From Pseudomonas multiresinivorans (GTDB taxonomy: Bacteria > Pseudomonadota > Gammaproteobacteria > Pseudomonadales > Pseudomonadaceae), in NCBI RefSeq assembly GCF_012971725.1, contig NZ_CP048833.1:2356001-2420000 (forward strand): 64,000 bases of DNA, in the 5' to 3' direction. Below are positions 33,239 through 40,443 of the stretch, one piece after another. The notes under the pieces were generated by a model. That model saw only the letters and a list, made by a program, of their open reading frames with translations, had not been told where the DNA came from and made no database searches. Made by a program: the position numbers and the translations under genes. Positions within the stretch are counted from its first letter, which is position 1. Each line of letters starts with the position of its first letter.

Positions 33239-33502
33239 ATGAGCAAGCTCCCCAGATTCGAACCCATCCTGAAGGACGAGATGCGCGCCATGTGGGTCAA
33301 GCATCGTGATCCAGAGATTCGCCGGCTGCTGCTGGAGGTCGAGCACTCCAGGAGAGTCATGGCAGAAGTACACGAATGGTTCGAGGCGATCCACAAGCAG
33401 TACAGGGAGAAGGTCGGCGGAAGCTCGGTGGCAATCCATCAGCTCAAGACGCTACTGGCCGATGAGTGGAACATGGGGCGTTACGAGAAGAAGGGAAGGT
33501 AG
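33239..33502 (+). CDS. Small SOS-controlled protein of unknown function next to attR
   Basis: An 87-residue, helical and strongly charged protein (MSKLPRFEPILKDEMRAMW...), with GAGG six bases before ATG 33239. Helices at about 10-30, 30-55 (EVEHSRRVMAEVHEWFEAIHKQ) and 63-80 suggest a small helical bundle or dimer. I do not recognise a family. Its promoter carries a LexA box shared with the SRAP gene. As the last phage gene before the attachment site it is probably an accessory gene expressed after DNA damage, which may include expression in the lysogen. Confidence 0.72.
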   Translation: MSKLPRFEPILKDEMRAMWVKHRDPEIRRLLLEVEHSRRVMAEVHEWFEAIHKQYREKVGGSSVAIHQLKTLLADEWNMGRYEKKGR

Positions 33503-33538
33503 TGCCCAGAACGGGCTAGGCGGGGTGTGTAGCGAGTT

Positions 33539-33567
33539 TGTGACACACGTTCAGGCGAAATGTGACA
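33539..33567 (+). repeat. Possible integrase arm-type sites
   Basis: TGTGACA occurs at 33539-33545 and at 33561-33567, 22 bases (two helical turns) apart and in direct orientation, about 80 bases from the attachment core. Spacing and place fit arm-type sites of a tyrosine integrase. The enzyme itself is outside the window, so this is inference. Confidence 0.4.
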
Positions 33568-33646
33568 TCATGCGCGCCAATCGGGACGCTGTAGCCATGT
33601 GCGGGCGGCGTAACGTCATGATTAATAAGAGTTTATGGTCGTCTAT

Positions 33647-33704
33647 CTGGATTTAGGTTCCAGTGGCGCAAGCTGTGAGAGTTCGAGTCTCTCCGTCCGC
33701 ACCA
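33647..33704 (+). other. attR: 3' part of tRNA-Leu (anticodon TAG)
   Basis: The segment starts with the anticodon arm CTGGA-TTTAGGT-TCCAG (anticodon TAG), continues through the variable arm and T arm (GAGAG-TTCGAGT-CTCTC), and ends with CGTCCGC-ACCA. No 5' half (acceptor and D arm) precedes it; bases before 33647 are phage DNA. Thus the crossover lies in the anticodon arm region or 3' of it. The intact tRNA-Leu should be at the other prophage end, outside the window. Confidence 0.88.
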
Positions 33705-33756
33705 TCTTCTTTCCATAAGCTCTCGCATCCGTGAATTTCCGCAGCTTCCGCTCAGG

Positions 33757-33785
33757 GTGACTTCTGCATTTCTAGCTACTAGAAT
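33757..33785 (+). promoter_or_regulatory. Possible sigma70 promoter of tig
   Basis: GTGACT (33757-33762), 17-base spacer, TAGAAT (33780-33785), 62 bases before the tig start. It is host DNA just beyond attR, so tig can be transcribed independently of the prophage. Confidence 0.4.
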
Positions 33786-33846
33786 GCTTGCCCTTGATTC
33801 TGGGAGCCGGAAGGACCGGCTTACGTCTGTGCCACGAGGAATATCC

Positions 33847-35157
33847 ATGCAAGTTTCCGTTGAAAGCACCTCCGCTCTTGAGCGCCGCATGACCGTTGGC
33901 GTGCCGGCCGAGCGTATCGAGACCGAAGTCAACAAGCGTCTGCAGCAGACCGCTCGTCGCGCCAAGGTTCCTGGCTTCCGTCCCGGCAAGGTGCCGATGA
34001 GCGTGATCCGTCAGCGCTACGAAGCCGCCGCTCGTCAGGAAGCCCTTGGTGACCTGATCCAGGAAACCTTCTACGAAGCCGTGGTCGAGCAGAAGCTGAA
34101 CCCGGCTGGCGCTCCGTCCGTCGAGCCGAAAGTGTTCGAGAAGGAGAAGGGCCTCGAGTACATCGCTACCTTCGAAGTCTTCCCTGAGTTCCAGGTTGCC
34201 GGTTTCGACGGCATCAAGGTCGAGCGTCTGCAGGCCGACGTGGCCGATTCCGATCTCGACAACATGCTGGAAATCCTGCGCAAGCAGAACACCCGCTTCG
34301 AAGCCGTTGACCGCGCCGCTCAGAACGACGATCAGGTGAACATCGATTTCGTCGGCAAGATCGACGGCGAAGCCTTTGCTGGTGGTTCCGCCAAGGGCAC
34401 TCTGCTGGTGCTGGGTTCCGGCCGCATGATCCCGGGCTTCGAAGAAGGCCTGGTCGGCGCCAAGGCCGGTGAAGAGCGCGTGCTGAACGTGACCTTCCCT
34501 GAGGACTACCAGAACCTGGACCTGGCTGGCAAAGCCGCCGAGTTCACCGCTACTGTCAACAGCGTTGCCGAGCCGAAACTGCCGGAACTGAACGAAGAGT
34601 TCTTCGCTCTGTTCGGCGTGAAGGAGAGCACTCTGGAAGGCTTCCGCACCGAAGTTCGCAAGAACATGGAGCGTGAGCTGCGTCAGGCCATCAAGTCCAA
34701 GGTGAAGAACCAGGTGATGGAAGGTCTGGTCGAGACCAACCCGATCGAAGTTCCGAAAGCCCTGATCGGCAACGAAGTCAACCGTCTGCGCGTCCAGGCT
34801 GTCCAGCAGTTCGGTGGCAACATCAAGCCCGACCAACTGCCGGCCGAGCTGTTCGAAGAGCAGGCCAAGCGCCGCGTCGTGCTGGGTCTGATCGTCGCCG
34901 AGCTGGTCAAGCAGCACGAGCTGAAGGCTGATGAAGCCCGCGTTCGCGAAATGATCGAAGAGATGGCTTCCGCTTACCAGGAGCCGGAACAAGTTGTTTC
35001 CTGGTACTACAAGAACGACCAGCAACTGAACGAAGTCCGTTCGGTTGTACTGGAAGAACAAGTTGTAGATACTGTCCTGCAGAAGGCCAATGTGACCGAC
35101 AAGCAGGTATCCTACGAAGACGCGGTCAAGCCTGCAGAAGCTCCGCAAGCGGCCTGA
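33847..35157 (+). CDS. tig: Trigger factor
   Basis: A 436-residue ribosome-bound chaperone with prolyl isomerase activity. The N-terminal ribosome-binding domain includes the signature GFRPGKVP (about residues 43-50). The FKBP-type isomerase domain lies at about 155-245 (DDQVNIDFVGKIDGEAFAGG). The helical C-terminal arms follow. Start ATG 33847 fits the family; a longer upstream frame is not conserved in type. It is the first host gene after the prophage and precedes clpP, clpX and lon, as usual in Pseudomonas. Confidence 0.98.
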   Translation: MQVSVESTSALERRMTVGVPAERIETEVNKRLQQTARRAKVPGFRPGKVPMSVIRQRYEAAARQEALGDLIQETFYEAVVEQKLNPAGAPSVEPKVFEKEKGLEYIATFEVFPEFQVAGFDGIKVERLQADVADSDLDNMLEILRKQNTRFEAVDRAAQNDDQVNIDFVGKIDGEAFAGGSAKGTLLVLGSGRMIPGFEEGLVGAKAGEERVLNVTFPEDYQNLDLAGKAAEFTATVNSVAEPKLPELNEEFFALFGVKESTLEGFRTEVRKNMERELRQAIKSKVKNQVMEGLVETNPIEVPKALIGNEVNRLRVQAVQQFGGNIKPDQLPAELFEEQAKRRVVLGLIVAELVKQHELKADEARVREMIEEMASAYQEPEQVVSWYYKNDQQLNEVRSVVLEEQVVDTVLQKANVTDKQVSYEDAVKPAEAPQAA

Positions 35158-35178
35158 TCCAGCGCTTCGTTCGATTGT

Positions 35179-35206
35179 CACAAGCCAGCCTTCGGGCTGG
35201 CTTGTG
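35179..35206 (+). terminator. Strong hairpin between tig and clpP, without a T tail
   Basis: CACAAGCCAGCC (35179-35190), TTCG loop, GGCTGGCTTGTG (35195-35206): a perfect 12-bp stem. The bases that follow (CGTCTATAG) do not form a U tract, so it may act as an mRNA end-stabiliser or attenuator rather than a full terminator. Confidence 0.55.
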
Positions 35207-35250
35207 CGTCTATAGAGACATGACTTTTTATTAGGGAGTGATCGTCGGAC

Positions 35251-35889
35251 ATGCATAATCCTTATATGCCGCAAGTTCCGAACATTCAGGCCGCTGGCGG
35301 TCTGGTGCCGATGGTGGTGGAGCAGTCCGCCCGCGGTGAGCGTTCCTACGACATCTATTCGCGCCTGCTGAAGGAGCGAATCATCTTCCTGGTCGGCCAG
35401 GTAGAGGACTACATGGCCAACCTCGTGGTGGCCCAGTTGCTGTTCCTCGAGGCCGAGAACCCGGACAAGGACATCCACCTCTACATCAACTCCCCGGGTG
35501 GCTCCGTGACTGCTGGCATGTCGATCTACGACACCATGCAGTTCATCAAGCCCGACGTGTCCACCATCTGCGTGGGCCAGGCGTGCAGCATGGGCGCCCT
35601 GTTGCTGGCTGGCGGCGCCGCTGGCAAGCGCTACTGCCTGCCGCATTCGCGGATGATGATCCACCAGCCGCTGGGCGGCTTCCAGGGCCAGGCCTCGGAC
35701 ATCGAGATCCATGCCAAGGAAATCCTCTTCATCAAGGAGCGCCTGAACCAGGTGTTGGCGCATCACACCGGCCAGCCGCTGGATGTCATCGCCCGCGACA
35801 CCGACCGTGACCGCTTCATGAGTGGTGACGATGCTGTCAAGTACGGTCTGATCGATCAGGTCTTCACTCAGCGTCCTTCTGCCGCCTGA
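35251..35889 (+). CDS. clpP: ATP-dependent Clp protease proteolytic subunit
   Basis: A 212-residue serine peptidase that forms the double-ring chamber served by ClpX and ClpA. The catalytic triad is visible: Ser in QACSMGALLL (about 113), His in RMMIHQP (about 138), Asp in ARDTDRD (about 187). The N-terminal residues before MVVEQSARGE are a short propeptide. Start ATG 35251 lies behind TTAGGGAGTG. clpX follows 107 bases downstream. Confidence 0.98.
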   Translation: MHNPYMPQVPNIQAAGGLVPMVVEQSARGERSYDIYSRLLKERIIFLVGQVEDYMANLVVAQLLFLEAENPDKDIHLYINSPGGSVTAGMSIYDTMQFIKPDVSTICVGQACSMGALLLAGGAAGKRYCLPHSRMMIHQPLGGFQGQASDIEIHAKEILFIKERLNQVLAHHTGQPLDVIARDTDRDRFMSGDDAVKYGLIDQVFTQRPSAA

Positions 35890-35996
35890 GTCTCTCCGCT
35901 GTACCGCGGCCGGTAATCCGGCCGCTCGCGGGCTTGAAAATGCCTGCGAATGCCTTCATCTTGTCCTTCACGTATATCCCCGATTGGAACGATCGA

Positions 35997-37277
35997 ATGA
36001 CTGACACCCGCAACGGCGAGGACAACGGCAAGCTGCTGTATTGCTCCTTCTGCGGCAAGAGCCAGCACGAAGTGCGCAAGTTGATTGCCGGCCCCTCGGT
36101 CTTTATCTGCGACGAGTGCGTCGACCTGTGCAATGACATCATCCGCGAGGAGGTGCAGGAAGCACAGGCAGAGAGCAGTGCGCACAAGCTTCCGGCGCCG
36201 AAAGAGATCCGCACCATCCTCGATCAGTACGTGATCGGCCAGGAACGTGCCAAGAAAACCCTGGCAGTAGCGGTGTACAACCACTACAAGCGCCTGAATC
36301 AGCGCGAGCGCAAGGACGACGTCGAACTGGGCAAAAGCAACATCCTGCTCATCGGTCCGACCGGCTCGGGTAAGACCCTGCTCGCCGAGACCCTGGCGCG
36401 TCTGCTCAATGTCCCCTTCACCATCGCCGATGCCACCACCCTCACCGAGGCTGGCTACGTGGGCGAGGATGTCGAGAACATCATCCAGAAGCTGCTGCAG
36501 AAGTGCGATTACGATGTCGAGAAAGCCCAGATGGGTATCGTCTACATCGACGAAATCGACAAGATCTCGCGCAAATCCGACAACCCGTCGATCACCCGCG
36601 ACGTGTCCGGCGAAGGCGTTCAGCAGGCCCTGCTGAAGCTGATCGAAGGCACCGTGGCTTCCGTACCGCCCCAGGGCGGCCGCAAGCACCCGCAGCAGGA
36701 GTTCCTGCAGGTCGACACTCGCAACATCCTGTTCATCTGCGGTGGCGCGTTCGCTGGCCTGGAAAAGGTCATCCAGAACCGTTCCACCAAGGGCGGCATC
36801 GGCTTCAACGCCGAAGTTCGCAGCCAGGAAGCGGGCAAGAAGGTCGGCGAAGCGCTGCGTGAGGTCGAGCCGGAAGATCTGGTCAAGTTCGGCCTGATCC
36901 CCGAGTTCGTCGGCCGTCTGCCGATCATCGCGACTCTCGACGAGCTGGACGAGCCTGCGCTGATGCAGATTCTGACTGAGCCGAAGAACGCGCTGACCAA
37001 GCAGTACGCCAAGCTCTTCGAAATGGAAGGCGTGGACCTCGAGTTCCGTCCGGACGCGCTCAAGGCTGTCGCCCGTCGTGCGCTGGAGCGCAAGACCGGT
37101 GCCCGTGGCCTGCGTTCGATCCTCGAAGGCATCCTGCTCGACACCATGTACGAGATCCCCTCGCAGAACGACGTCAGCAAGGTGGTGATCGACGAAAGCG
37201 TCATCGAGGGCTCCTCCCAGCCGCTGCTGATCTACGAGAACAGCGAGCAGCCGGCCAAGGCTGCACCTGACGCCTGA
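35997..37277 (+). CDS. clpX: ATP-dependent Clp protease unfoldase subunit
   Basis: A 426-residue AAA+ unfoldase that feeds substrates into ClpP. The N-terminal zinc domain has CSFC and CDEC (about residues 15-40). Walker A is GPTGSGKT (about 119-126), the pore loop GYVGED follows, Walker B is YIDEID, and the ClpP-binding loop is KGGIGF (about 265-270). Length equals that known for Pseudomonas. Start ATG 35997 was chosen because the zinc domain begins right after it; the ORF could extend upstream without homology. Confidence 0.98.
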   Translation: MTDTRNGEDNGKLLYCSFCGKSQHEVRKLIAGPSVFICDECVDLCNDIIREEVQEAQAESSAHKLPAPKEIRTILDQYVIGQERAKKTLAVAVYNHYKRLNQRERKDDVELGKSNILLIGPTGSGKTLLAETLARLLNVPFTIADATTLTEAGYVGEDVENIIQKLLQKCDYDVEKAQMGIVYIDEIDKISRKSDNPSITRDVSGEGVQQALLKLIEGTVASVPPQGGRKHPQQEFLQVDTRNILFICGGAFAGLEKVIQNRSTKGGIGFNAEVRSQEAGKKVGEALREVEPEDLVKFGLIPEFVGRLPIIATLDELDEPALMQILTEPKNALTKQYAKLFEMEGVDLEFRPDALKAVARRALERKTGARGLRSILEGILLDTMYEIPSQNDVSKVVIDESVIEGSSQPLLIYENSEQPAKAAPDA

Positions 37278-37285
37278 AACCAGAA

Positions 37286-37307
37286 GGGGCCCTAGGGCCC
37301 CTTTTTT
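37286..37307 (+). terminator. Intrinsic terminator after clpX
   Basis: GGGGCCC (37286-37292), TA, GGGCCCC (37295-37301), then six T bases. It isolates lon transcription from clpPX. Confidence 0.88.
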
Positions 37308-37323
37308 CTTCCCATCTACCGCG

Positions 37324-37353
37324 CTTGTTTTTTCCCAGTCCTAACCCCATCTT
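37324..37353 (+). promoter_or_regulatory. Heat-shock (sigma32-type) promoter of lon
   Basis: CTTGTTT (37324-37330), 14-base spacer and CCCCATCTT (37345-37353) match the RpoH consensus CTTGAAA-N13/14-CCCCATNT closely. The start would lie near 37360, about 50 bases before the lon ATG. Heat induction of lon through RpoH is established in enterobacteria; here it is inferred from the boxes. Confidence 0.75.
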
Positions 37354-37410
37354 AGGCCGAAGGGTCCAATCCCATCGTTTTGGCCAAGTGCCGCTGTAGA
37401 GCCGAATATC

Positions 37411-39807
37411 ATGAAAACACTCGTCGAGTTGCCCCTGCTGCCCCTGCGTGACGTAGTGGTGTATCCGCACATGGTCATCCCGCTGTTCGTGGGACGTGAG
37501 AAATCCATCGAGGCCCTCGAGGCCGCCATGACCGGCGACAAACAAATCCTGTTACTGGCGCAGAAGAACCCGGCTGACGATGATCCGGGTGCAGACGGCC
37601 TGTACCGCATGGGCACCGTGGCCACCGTCCTGCAGCTGCTGAAGCTGCCCGATGGCACCGTCAAGGTGCTGGTCGAAGGCGAGCAGCGCGGCCAGGTAGA
37701 GCGCTTCATCGATGAGGAAGCCTACTGCCGCGCCGAGGTTTCGATCATTGACGAGGTTTCCGTCGGCGAGCGTGAGTCCGAAGTCTTCACGCGCAGCCTG
37801 CTCAGCCAGTTCGAACAGTACGTGCAACTGGGCAAGAAAGTGCCCGCCGAGGTCCTGTCCTCGCTCAACAGCATCGACGAGCCCGGTCGCCTGGTGGACA
37901 CCATGGCCGCGCACATGGCGCTGAAGATCGAGCAGAAGCAGGAAATCCTCGAGATCACCGAGCTGTCCGCCCGCGTCGAACACGTGCTGGCCATGCTGGA
38001 CGCCGAGATCGACCTGCTGCAGGTCGAGAAGCGCATCCGTGGCCGCGTGAAGAAGCAGATGGAGCGTAGCCAGCGCGAGTACTACCTCAACGAGCAGATG
38101 AAGGCCATCCAGAAAGAGCTGGGTGACATCGACGAGGGCCACAACGAAGTCGAGGAGCTGAAGAAGCGCATCGATGCCGCTGGTCTGACCAAGGAAGCCC
38201 TGGCCAAGGCCACTGCCGAGCTGAACAAGCTCAAGCAGATGTCGCCGATGTCCGCCGAAGCGACCGTGGTGCGTTCCTACATCGACTGGCTGGTGAATGT
38301 GCCGTGGAAGGCCGAGAGCAAGGTGCGCCACGACCTGGACAAGGCCGAGGACATCCTCGACGCGGACCACTACGGCCTGGAAGAGGTCAAGGAGCGCATC
38401 CTCGAGTATCTCGCCGTACAGAAGCGCGTGAAGAAGCTGAAAGGCCCGGTGCTCTGCCTGGTCGGCCCGCCCGGCGTGGGCAAGACCTCTCTGGCCGAGT
38501 CCATCGCCCGTGCGACCAATCGCAAGTTCGTGCGCATGGCCCTGGGGGGCGTGCGTGACGAGGCCGAGATTCGCGGTCACCGCCGTACCTACATCGGTTC
38601 CATGCCCGGTCGTCTGATTCAGAAAATGACCAAGGTCGGCGTGCGCAACCCGCTGTTCCTGCTGGACGAGATCGACAAGATGGGCAGCGACATGCGTGGC
38701 GACCCCGCGTCGGCGCTGCTGGAAGTGCTCGATCCGGAGCAGAACCACAATTTCAACGACCACTACCTCGAAGTCGACTACGACCTCTCCGACGTGATGT
38801 TCCTCTGCACGGCAAACTCCATGAACATTCCGGCAGCGTTGCTGGACCGCATGGAAGTCATCCGTCTGCCGGGTTACACCGAGGACGAGAAGATCAACAT
38901 CGCTTCGAAATATCTTGTACCGAAACAGACTGCGGCCAATGGTCTCAAGAAGGGCGAGCTGGTCTTCGAGGAAGCGGCTACCCGCGACATCATCCGCTAT
39001 TACACCCGCGAAGCCGGCGTGCGGAGCCTGGAACGCCAGATTGCCAAGGTCTGCCGCAAGGCAGTCAAGGATGGCGGCAAGTCCAAGCGCATCGACGCCG
39101 TGGTGACTCCCGATTCGCTCGAGAACTATCTGGGTGTGCGCAAGTTCCGCTACGGCCTGGCCGAGCAGCAGGACCAGATCGGTCAGGTGACCGGCCTTGC
39201 CTGGACTCAGGTGGGCGGCGAATTGCTGACTATCGAATCGGCCATGGTCCCCGGCAAGGGCGCGCTGATCAAGACCGGCTCGCTGGGTGACGTCATGGCG
39301 GAGTCCATCACCGCCGCGCTGACCGTGGTTCGTAGTCGTTCGAAGAGCCTGGGCATCGCCTCGGACTTCCACGAGAAGCACGATATCCACATCCACGTGC
39401 CGGAAGGCGCGACCCCCAAGGACGGCCCTAGCGCGGGCATCGGCATGTGCACGGCGCTGGTCTCGGCGATCACCCAGATTCCCGTTCGCGCCGACGTTGC
39501 CATGACCGGCGAAATCACCCTGCGGGGTCAGGTGCTGGCCATTGGTGGCCTGAAGGAAAAACTTCTGGCTGCGCACCGGGGTGGAATCAAGACTGTGATC
39601 ATTCCCGAGGAAAACGTGCGGGACCTTAGGGAAATTCCGGATAATATTAAGGCCGATCTCGTTATTAAACCGGTTAAATGGATTGACGAGGTCCTGCAAA
39701 TTGCGCTGCAATACGCCCCGGAGCCCTTGCCCGATGCGGCTCCCGAGATGGTTGCAAAGGATGAGAAGCGCGAGTCTGATTCCAAGGAGCGAATCAGCAC
39801 GCATTAG
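37411..39807 (+). CDS. lon: ATP-dependent Lon protease
   Basis: A 798-residue LonA. The N-terminal substrate domain covers about 1-205 (LPLLPLRDVVVYPHMVIPL), then a coiled coil. The AAA+ module has Walker A GPPGVGKT (about 352-359) and Walker B LFLLDEID (about 414-421). The C-terminal peptidase has the Ser in KDGPSAGIGM (about 674) and the Lys in GLKEKLLAAHRGG (about 717). The tail (EMVAKDEKRESDSKER) is acidic/basic and variable. It has its own heat-shock promoter and lies between terminators. Confidence 0.98.
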   Translation: MKTLVELPLLPLRDVVVYPHMVIPLFVGREKSIEALEAAMTGDKQILLLAQKNPADDDPGADGLYRMGTVATVLQLLKLPDGTVKVLVEGEQRGQVERFIDEEAYCRAEVSIIDEVSVGERESEVFTRSLLSQFEQYVQLGKKVPAEVLSSLNSIDEPGRLVDTMAAHMALKIEQKQEILEITELSARVEHVLAMLDAEIDLLQVEKRIRGRVKKQMERSQREYYLNEQMKAIQKELGDIDEGHNEVEELKKRIDAAGLTKEALAKATAELNKLKQMSPMSAEATVVRSYIDWLVNVPWKAESKVRHDLDKAEDILDADHYGLEEVKERILEYLAVQKRVKKLKGPVLCLVGPPGVGKTSLAESIARATNRKFVRMALGGVRDEAEIRGHRRTYIGSMPGRLIQKMTKVGVRNPLFLLDEIDKMGSDMRGDPASALLEVLDPEQNHNFNDHYLEVDYDLSDVMFLCTANSMNIPAALLDRMEVIRLPGYTEDEKINIASKYLVPKQTAANGLKKGELVFEEAATRDIIRYYTREAGVRSLERQIAKVCRKAVKDGGKSKRIDAVVTPDSLENYLGVRKFRYGLAEQQDQIGQVTGLAWTQVGGELLTIESAMVPGKGALIKTGSLGDVMAESITAALTVVRSRSKSLGIASDFHEKHDIHIHVPEGATPKDGPSAGIGMCTALVSAITQIPVRADVAMTGEITLRGQVLAIGGLKEKLLAAHRGGIKTVIIPEENVRDLREIPDNIKADLVIKPVKWIDEVLQIALQYAPEPLPDAAPEMVAKDEKRESDSKERISTH

Positions 39808-39820
39808 TTGGGGGGCTTTC

Positions 39821-39850
39821 TTGACACTGTTTTTGAGCCCTTGTTATAAA
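39821..39850 (+). promoter_or_regulatory. Sigma70 promoter of hupB
   Basis: Perfect TTGACA (39821-39826), 18-base spacer and TATAAA (39845-39850), 94 bases before the hupB ATG. Such a strong promoter fits the high expression of HU. Confidence 0.75.
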
Positions 39851-39943
39851 GCGGCACTTGCTTTGTCAGTTGGCAAACCAGCACCTGCTTTTGCTTACAC
39901 CTAACACATAGAAACATACTCAACAGAAATAAGGGGACTTAGA

Positions 39944-40216
39944 GTGAACAAGTCGGAACTGATCGATGCTATCGCCGCATCTGCTGATATCCCGAAAGCT
40001 GTTGCCGGTCGCGCTCTGGACGCGGTGATCGAGTCCGTAACTGGCGCCCTGAAGGCTGGTGACTCCGTCGTACTGGTAGGCTTCGGTACCTTCGCTGTCA
40101 AAGAGCGTGCTGCTCGCACCGGTCGCAACCCGCAAACCGGCAAGCCGATCAAGATCGCTGCTGCTAAGATCCCGGGCTTCAAGGCCGGTAAAGCCCTCAA
40201 GGACGCTGTCAACTAA
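39944..40216 (+). CDS. hupB: DNA-binding protein HU-beta
   Basis: A 90-residue nucleoid protein. It shows the HU signature with the beta-arm region GFGTFAVKERAARTGRNPQTGKPI (split here for length), that is GFGTF, then RTGRNPQTG with the intercalating proline. The N-terminal helices (KSELIDAIAASADIPK) mediate dimer formation. It lies directly after lon, as in most gamma-proteobacteria. RBS AAGGGGACTTAGAGTG precedes the ATG. Confidence 0.98.
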   Translation: MNKSELIDAIAASADIPKAVAGRALDAVIESVTGALKAGDSVVLVGFGTFAVKERAARTGRNPQTGKPIKIAAAKIPGFKAGKALKDAVN

Positions 40217-40268
40217 GCGTCTTTTTGGACTTGACCTGGACCGGTTCCAACTTCGGTTGGGCCGGTCA

Positions 40269-40343
40269 CGGAGCGATGACCCGGCTGGCGTAGGTCGGTT
40301 GGAATCATCAGGGGTCACGGGCTCAATGCCCGCAAGCTCCACC
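40269..40343 (+). pseudogene. Degenerate tRNA-Pro-like sequence behind hupB
   Basis: A 75-base stretch begins CGGAGCG and ends GCTCC-ACC, like the acceptor ends of tRNA-Pro. The middle holds GGTTGG (anticodon TGG) and AGGGGTCACGGGCTCAATGCCC in the place of the variable and T arms. However, the lower acceptor stem, D arm and anticodon stem do not pair properly and the encoded CCA end is incomplete. It therefore looks like a decayed tRNA-Pro copy, possibly an old insertion scar. Confidence 0.45.
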
Positions 40344-40352
40344 TGTTACGAG

Positions 40353-40380
40353 AAGGCGCATCCTCGGATGCGCCTTTCTT
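40353..40380 (+). terminator. Intrinsic terminator of hupB
   Basis: AAGGCGCATCC (40353-40363), two-base loop, GGATGCGCCTT (40366-40376), then TCTT. Perfect 11-bp stem. Confidence 0.85.
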
Positions 40381-40443
40381 ATATCCGCTTTTTTCCACGC
40401 CGCGCCGCCATTGACGGTGGGACGTGGCCGCGTCGGGGGCCGC

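Noticed and set aside
33772..35766. 664-codon leftward frame across tig and clpP
   Set aside because: It is antisense to two well-defined genes, and its sequence is rich in Leu, Val, His and Asp as expected from complementary high-GC codons. No ribosome binding site or family match seen.
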